NCBI GenBank assembly: GCA_030692055.1
Contig: JAUYCY010000132.1
Span: 1 to 28,844 of the forward strand
Direction: 5' to 3'
Length of the DNA stretch: 28,844 bases
From: Candidatus Omnitrophota bacterium
GTDB lineage: Bacteria; Omnitrophota; Koll11; Duberdicusellales; 4484-171
Shown: piece after piece, positions 25,311-28,844 of the stretch
How the letters are laid out: every line of letters begins with the position of its first letter
Position numbering within the stretch: position 1 is the first letter of the stretch
Notes under the pieces: model-generated
Told to the model about the DNA's origin: nothing
The model's input: the letters and a program-made list of their open reading frames with translations, nothing else
Databases searched by the model: none
Made by a program: the position numbers and the translations under genes

Positions 25311-25700
25311 ATGCCAAGACTTTTAGGTGTAGATATTCCAAAAGATAAAAAGATAAAAATTGCCTTACGTTATATTTATGGTATCGGGCCAACGAATGCC
25401 CTCATTGTTCTTGCAAACACCGGAATAGATCCAGAAAGGAAAGCAGCTACCTTGACAGATGAGGAGATTTCTCGAATGGTTTCGTATATCCAGGGACGTT
25501 ATAAAACCGAAGGTGAATTAAAAAGAGAAATCTCACAAAATATTCGCCGGCTCATCGATATTGGCAGCTACCGAGGTTCTCGGCATAAAAAAGGTCTACC
25601 GGTAAGGGGGCAGCGTACACGTTGTAATGCACGTTCCAGAAAAGGTCCTCGTCCCAGAGTCGGAGGAATTAAGAAGAAAGAGGTATCCAAGAGAATTTAG
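25311..25700 (+). CDS. rpsM: 30S ribosomal protein S13
   Basis: S13 lies in the small-subunit head and contacts P-site tRNA and S19. It has 129 residues: MPRLLGVDIPKDKKIKIALR, IYGIGPTNA (helix-hairpin-helix-like), REISQNIRRLIDIGSYRGSRH, LPVRGQRTRCNARSRKGPRP. AAGGAG (25300-25305) precedes the ATG by 5 nt. rpsK follows after 21 nt. Confidence 0.96.
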   Translation: MPRLLGVDIPKDKKIKIALRYIYGIGPTNALIVLANTGIDPERKAATLTDEEISRMVSYIQGRYKTEGELKREISQNIRRLIDIGSYRGSRHKKGLPVRGQRTRCNARSRKGPRPRVGGIKKKEVSKRI

Positions 25701-25721
25701 TTACAAAGGGTAAGGAGAAAT

Positions 25722-26111
25722 ATGGCACAAAAGAAAAGAGAAAGAAAAAAGAAGATTCATTTAACTTCCAACGTAGGGATTGCGCATATTAAATCAACAT
25801 TTAATAATACCATTATTACTATTACTGATGCCCAAGGAAATGTGTTAGTTTGGGCTTCAGCTGGCACTGTCGGATTTAAGGGTACGAAAAAATCAACACC
25901 TTATGCAGCGCAAATCGCGTCTTTAGATGCGGCTAAAAAAGCAAAAGAGATAGGATTAACTGATGTTGAAGTTTTAGTGAAAGGGCCTGGGCCAGGTAGA
26001 GAAGCGGCAATACGCTCTATACAGGCCGCCGGGTTAAATGTCAAGAAAGTAAAAGATGTTACACCTTCACCGCATAATGGTTGTAGGCCCAGGAAAAAAA
26101 GACGAGTATAA
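25722..26111 (+). CDS. rpsK: 30S ribosomal protein S11
   Basis: S11 is part of the platform near the E site. It has 129 residues: a basic N-terminus, [85 protein letters not shown] precedes the ATG. A 206-bp gap with an interrupted AACCAA repeat follows. Confidence 0.97.
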   Translation: MAQKKRERKKKIHLTSNVGIAHIKSTFNNTIITITDAQGNVLVWASAGTVGFKGTKKSTPYAAQIASLDAAKKAKEIGLTDVEVLVKGPGPGREAAIRSIQAAGLNVKKVKDVTPSPHNGCRPRKKRRV

Positions 26112-26290
26112 TTGGAAAAATAACCAAGTTCCAAGTAACAATAACCAAAAAATGACCAATAACCAAATTCAAATAACCAAACAAAAATCAACAAAAGAGT
26201 TTGATTGTTGGTTATTGAATATTGGAATTTGTTTGGAGATTGCCCGCCTTACCGAGCAAGGCGAGGCAGGTATCTTGTTTGTCGGTATTT
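26112..26290. repeat. AACCAA-type inverted repeat between rpsK and rpsD, with a 35-bp nested insert
   Basis: The left arm has ATAACCAAGTTCCAAGTAAC, AATAACCAAAAAATGACC and AATAACCAAATTC. The right arm has TTTGATTGTTGGTTATTG, AATATTGGAATTTGTTTG, then, after an insert (26236-26270), TATCTTGTTTG. The insert holds CGCCTT (26245-26250) pairing with AAGGCG (26258-26263). The rpmJ-rpsM copy lacks it. Confidence 0.8.
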
Positions 26291-26317
26291 AATAAAACAT
26301 AATAAGAAGAGGTTGAA

Positions 26318-26950
26318 ATGGGAAGAGATTTAGGCGCAAAGTGTAGATTATGTAGAAGAGAGGGGATGAAGCTATTTTTGAAAGGAAAAAGGTGCTCTAG
26401 CGAAAAGTGTGCTGTTGCCAGAAGAACAGCTCCGCCAGGTATGCATACAAGAATTTTTTCTAAGAAGCCTTCTTATTATGCATTGCAGCTTAGGGAAAAG
26501 CAAAGGGTAAAGAGAATGTATGGGATGTTAGAGCGTCAATTCAGGAGATTCTTTAGTATAGCAACCAAAGCCAAAGGCGTTACCGGAAGGGCATTAATTC
26601 AGCTTTTAGAAAGAAGGCTTGATAACGTGATTTACCGTGCGCTTTTTGCTTTTTCTCGTAATCACGCTAGGCAGCTTGTTCAGCACGGATTTATTTTTAT
26701 TGGAGGTAAACGCGTAAATATACCATCCTTTATCATAGAGGAGGGAGATTCAATAGAAATAAAAGCTAAGGATAGTTTTAAGAAATTATTAAAAGAAATC
26801 AGTGAGATAAATGCGAAAGAAAGAAGCGTAGCTTCTTGGCTTACAGTCGATAGCGACAACTTAACGATTAAAATCAATCGTTTGCCAGAAAAAGAAGATA
26901 TTGCTTTGCCTATTAACGAGCAATTAATTGTTGAGCTTTATTCTAAATAA
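26318..26950 (+). CDS. rpsD: 30S ribosomal protein S4, zinc-binding type
   Basis: S4 nucleates 30S assembly and in some bacteria represses the alpha operon. It has 210 residues. The N-terminus carries C9, C12, C26 and C31 (KCRLCRREGMKLFLKGKRC, then SSEKC), the zinc-binding form. The S4 RNA-binding domain has RRLDNVIYRALFAFSRNHAR and GHFI-like QHGFIFIGGKRVNIPS. AGAAGAGG upstream is a modest ribosome binding site. Two hairpins and the 117-bp element separate it from rpoA. Confidence 0.96.
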   Translation: MGRDLGAKCRLCRREGMKLFLKGKRCSSEKCAVARRTAPPGMHTRIFSKKPSYYALQLREKQRVKRMYGMLERQFRRFFSIATKAKGVTGRALIQLLERRLDNVIYRALFAFSRNHARQLVQHGFIFIGGKRVNIPSFIIEEGDSIEIKAKDSFKKLLKEISEINAKERSVASWLTVDSDNLTIKINRLPEKEDIALPINEQLIVELYSK

Positions 26951-26955
26951 AATGA

Positions 26956-26984
26956 AGCCTCCCGACGTTATGTCGGGATTGGCT
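26956..26984 (+). other. Hairpin just after rpsD
   Basis: TCCCGAC (26960-26966) pairs with GTCGGGA (26972-26978), loop GTTAT; AGCC (26956-26959) and GGCT (26981-26984) extend it past a TT bulge. Only a short TTTT follows (26988-26991), so it is at most a weak terminator or attenuator between rpsD and rpoA. Confidence 0.65.
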
Positions 26985-27107
26985 GAATTTTACCCCACAC
27001 CCAGATAACTCGGTGTGGCGAGTAAGCTCAATAAAAAAATAGGATAGTAAACTTCATATCGCAAGGTAGTAAGATGAACTACTGGGTGTGGGGTTCAATT
27101 CGTAGAC
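26985..27107 (+). repeat. 117-bp structured element, copy B, upstream of rpoA
   Basis: The core (26985-27101) is the same length as copy A before rpoC and in the same orientation relative to the gene. Ends GAATTTTACCCCACACCCAG and CTGGGTGTGGGGTTCAATTC pair at 18 of 20 positions. The internal hairpins CCACACC/GGTGTGG and GAG/CTC recur, as does GGTAGT/ACTACT (27065-27070 with 27078-27083). The middle differs by several substitutions and small indels. Shared flank CGNAGAC continues to 27107. Confidence 0.85.
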
Positions 27108-27115
27108 ACTTTGTT

Positions 27116-27149
27116 ATGATACTTGACATTTTCTAATGTCAAGTATCAT
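27116..27149 (+). promoter_or_regulatory. Perfect 15-bp hairpin in the rpoA leader
   Basis: ATGATACTTGACATT (27116-27130) pairs with AATGTCAAGTATCAT (27135-27149), loop TTCT. No T-run follows. It also contains TTGACA (27123-27128) and TATCAT (27144-27149) at 15-bp spacing, so a weak promoter or an operator are alternatives to an RNA hairpin. The ribosome binding site starts 12 nt later. Confidence 0.7.
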
Positions 27150-27173
27150 CTACTCATTGAAGGAGGTAAAAAG

Positions 27174-28160
27174 ATGGGAATAACCTGGCGAGATTTTCAG
27201 TTTCCCAAACGAATAATTATCGAACAAGAAACATATACCCCTAATTACGGAAGATTCGTCGCTGAGCCTCTTGAGAGGGGCTATGCTGTGACTATGGGCA
27301 ATGCTTTAAGGAGAGTGCTTCTTTCTTCTATCGAAGGCGCAGCGGTAACTAGCGTAAAAATGGAAGGGGTATCCCATGAATTTTCTACTATAGACGGCGT
27401 GCTAGAAGACGTTCCGGAAATTATTCTTAATATAAAAAATATAGCGTTGCGGTCTTACTCCAAAGCCCCTAAAAAAATTTATATAAAGGCAGAAGGAATA
27501 AAAGAGATAAAAGCCAGCGATGTCACTACCGATGAAACTATAGAAGTTATCAATCCCGACCAACACATTGCTACTCTTACTTCTAAAAAGGCAAAGTTCG
27601 AAATTGAAATGGAAGTAGGTAGAGGTAGAGGTTTTGTTATGGCAGAGGCTAATAAACGAGAAGATATGCCAATAGGGGTTATTCCTATAGATTCTATTTT
27701 TACCCCCGTAAAAAAAGTCACTTTTAAAATCGAAAATACACGGGTAGGCAAGCGTACCGACTACGATAAACTTATTTTAGATATTTTTACTAACGCAAGC
27801 ATTGAACCAAAAGAGGCCATCATATATGCTGCGAAAGTTTTAAGCAAACATCTGGAACTATTCTTTACTTTAGGGGAGATTCCTGAAGAAGAAACCGAAG
27901 AACTAGCGCCAGAGGAAGTCGCGCTTTATGAGAAATTAAAGATTCCTATCACAGAGCTAGAGTTGTCAGTACGTAGCGCTAATTGCCTTAGAGAAGCAAA
28001 TATAAAGGCGTTGGCGGATTTAGTTGAAAAAACTGAGACAGAGATACTTTCCTATAGAAATTTTGGTAAAAAGTCTTTAACCGAGGTAGTTAATTTACTC
28101 AAAACTATGGGGCTATCGCTAGGAATTAAAGTAGATAGGAAAAAGTTGGAAATCGTATGA
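27174..28160 (+). CDS. rpoA: DNA-directed RNA polymerase subunit alpha
   Basis: Alpha dimerises to nucleate core polymerase assembly. It has 328 residues from ATG 27174, chosen because AAGGAGGT lies 5 nt upstream; the frame up to 27123 only translates the leader hairpin. The N-terminal domain has FVAEPLERGYAVTMGNALRR and the C-terminal domain (about 250-328) has ELSVRSANCLREANI, with R267 corresponding to the E. coli DNA-contact residue R265. An acidic linker EEETEELAPEE joins them. It overlaps rplQ by 4 nt. Confidence 0.97.
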   Translation: MGITWRDFQFPKRIIIEQETYTPNYGRFVAEPLERGYAVTMGNALRRVLLSSIEGAAVTSVKMEGVSHEFSTIDGVLEDVPEIILNIKNIALRSYSKAPKKIYIKAEGIKEIKASDVTTDETIEVINPDQHIATLTSKKAKFEIEMEVGRGRGFVMAEANKREDMPIGVIPIDSIFTPVKKVTFKIENTRVGKRTDYDKLILDIFTNASIEPKEAIIYAAKVLSKHLELFFTLGEIPEEETEELAPEEVALYEKLKIPITELELSVRSANCLREANIKALADLVEKTETEILSYRNFGKKSLTEVVNLLKTMGLSLGIKVDRKKLEIV

Positions 28161-28693
28161 GACACAGAAAAAAAAGTGAAAAATTTTCTCGTTCACGTGC
28201 GCAGCGCAAGGCTTTGGTAAGATCGTTGCTGCGTGCGCTTTTTATTTACGAGAGAATAACTACAACTGAGTCTAAAGCAAAAGGGATAAGGCATTGGGCT
28301 GAGAGGTTAATTAACTGGGCAAAAAACGATACCTTGCACCATAGGCGCCTTGCTTATCGATTTCTTTGCGACCACAATTTGACAAAAAGGCTTTTTGAAG
28401 TAATAGGCCCGCGTTTTAAAAATATACAGGGAGGCTACACCCGAGTGCTTGATTTAGGATATCGTCAAGGAGACGGAGGAAAAATCTCTATTTTCGAACT
28501 AACGAAGCTAGAAAAGAAAGAAAAAAAGCATAGAGAAAAGAAAGATAAAGAAAAAAAGCAAGAAATTGAAGGATCACGCCACGAATATCAAGAGCATAAA
28601 GAAGCAAAACACGCCCCTAAAAAAGAACAGCCAAAGAAGGGATTGCTTTCCGGGATGAAGGGGATCTTTAAGAAGGAAAGAGACTCTTTGTAA
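28157..28693 (+). CDS. rplQ: 50S ribosomal protein L17 with a long charged C-terminal tail
   Basis: L17 lies near the tunnel exit. It has 178 residues. The conserved core is 1-118: MRHRKKSEKFSRSRAQRKAL, LLRALFIYERITTTESKAKG, RRLAYRFLCDHNL, GYTRVLDLGYRQGDGGKI. The last 60 residues form a Lys/Glu-rich tail of low complexity ending GLLSGMKGIFKKERDSL; many L17 proteins stop near 120. It is joined to rpoA by an ATGA overlap and is the last gene of the cluster here. Confidence 0.95.
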   Translation: MRHRKKSEKFSRSRAQRKALVRSLLRALFIYERITTTESKAKGIRHWAERLINWAKNDTLHHRRLAYRFLCDHNLTKRLFEVIGPRFKNIQGGYTRVLDLGYRQGDGGKISIFELTKLEKKEKKHREKKDKEKKQEIEGSRHEYQEHKEAKHAPKKEQPKKGLLSGMKGIFKKERDSL

Positions 28694-28705
28694 AAAGTAC
28701 TCATC

Positions 28706-28748
28706 AAAAATCCCTTCGGGCTTTTTGTCCTGTAAAAAGACCGAAGGG
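28706..28748 (+). terminator. Candidate terminator after rplQ
   Basis: AAAAATCCCTTCGGGCTTTTT (28706-28726) is a short GC stem flanked by an A-run and a T-run, the form of a bidirectional intrinsic terminator. A larger fold is also possible: CCCTTCGG (28712-28719) with CCGAAGGG (28741-28748), and CTTTTT with AAAAAG inside. It is well placed to end the alpha gene group. Confidence 0.55.
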
Positions 28749-28755
28749 CAGGAAA

Positions 28756-28844
28756 CCACGGCCATGGCCGTGGAGGAATGAAGATAAAGCCCCTTGGGCG
28801 TCGAGCGAAGCTCGAAAGAATAGAGAACCACGGGCTTGCCCGTG
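28756..28844. repeat. Palindrome cluster at the window end
   Basis: CCACGGCCATGGCCGTGG (28756-28773) is an 18-bp perfect palindrome. GCCC/GGGC (28789-28792 with 28796-28799), TCGAGC/GCTCGA (28801-28806 with 28810-28815) and CACGGGC/GCCCGTG (28829-28835 with 28838-28844) follow. The first and last share an AACCACGG start. No gene is supported here. Confidence 0.65.

Noticed and set aside
26056..26292. 78-codon open frame over the rpsK end and the following repeat
   Set aside because: It starts inside rpsK in another frame and then only translates AACCAA units.
27123..27173. In-frame extension of RpoA
   Set aside because: It lies in the leader hairpin, and the Shine-Dalgarno sequence is placed for ATG 27174.
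28778..28844. Possible gene start after rplQ, open to the window end
   Set aside because: GGAGG is only about one base from the ATG, and the frame translates palindromes with no recognisable product.

Overview
The window is one uninterrupted run of translation and transcription genes, all on the + strand. It starts inside the 3' end of rplL and continues through rpoB, rpoC, the str genes (rpsL, rpsG, fusA, tuf), the S10 genes (rpsJ to rpsQ), the spc genes (rplN to secY, adk, map, infA, rpmJ) and the alpha genes (rpsM, rpsK, rpsD, rpoA, rplQ). I support 36 protein genes, including the 37-residue rpmJ. There is no tRNA, rRNA, CRISPR array or recognisable transposase. rpmD (L30) is missing from its usual place between rpsE and rplO.

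The organism is a bacterium with an AT-leaning genome. Zinc-ligand forms of S14, S4, L24, L36 and of the Adk LID domain, a large insertion in the RpoC trigger loop, and an EF-Tu with a non-RGITI switch I point away from the common model phyla. I would guess an uncultivated candidate-phylum bacterium near the PVC group, with Omnitrophota the first choice, but this is memory-based and low confidence.

Gene junctions are of two kinds. Many genes overlap by 1-19 nt or sit within about 20 nt of each other (rpoC/rpsL, rplC/rplD/rplW, rpsC/rplP, rpmC/rpsQ/rplN, rplX/rplE, rplR/rpsE, rplO/secY, adk/map/infA, rpoA/rplQ). Almost every gap above 70 bp is filled with inverted-repeat DNA. One group has CACAGAT-like units pairing with ATCTGTG-like units (rpsG-fusA, tuf-rpsJ, rpsJ-rplC, rplW-rplB), with drifted versions built on CGCAGAT, GCGGAT or CGCTAAT (rplN-rplX, rplE-rpsN, rpsN-rpsH). 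Another has AATAACCAA/TTGGTTATT units (rplV-rpsC, rpmJ-rpsM, rpsK-rpsD). Several genes after CACAGAT-type repeats lack a Shine-Dalgarno sequence and start directly after an A-run.

The most notable signals outside genes are: (1) a 117-bp structured element present once before rpoC and once before rpoA, with a terminal inverted repeat, conserved internal hairpins and pair-preserving substitutions; (2) a repeat right arm that appears to replace the last part of rplL, leaving an L7/L12 C-terminal domain without its final helix and strand; (3) a 14-bp stem that folds part of the adk ribosome binding site and start codon against sequence just after secY; (4) a tandem two-hairpin element, once in the rpoB-rpoC gap and once nested inside an AACCAA repeat, with compensatory stem changes. 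Whether these are regulatory RNAs or small mobile palindromic elements cannot be settled from one window.

Functionally the cluster makes the RNA polymerase core (beta, beta', alpha), about half of the ribosome, the elongation factors EF-G and EF-Tu, IF-1, the SecY channel, adenylate kinase and methionine aminopeptidase. A candidate terminator and a string of palindromes follow rplQ.
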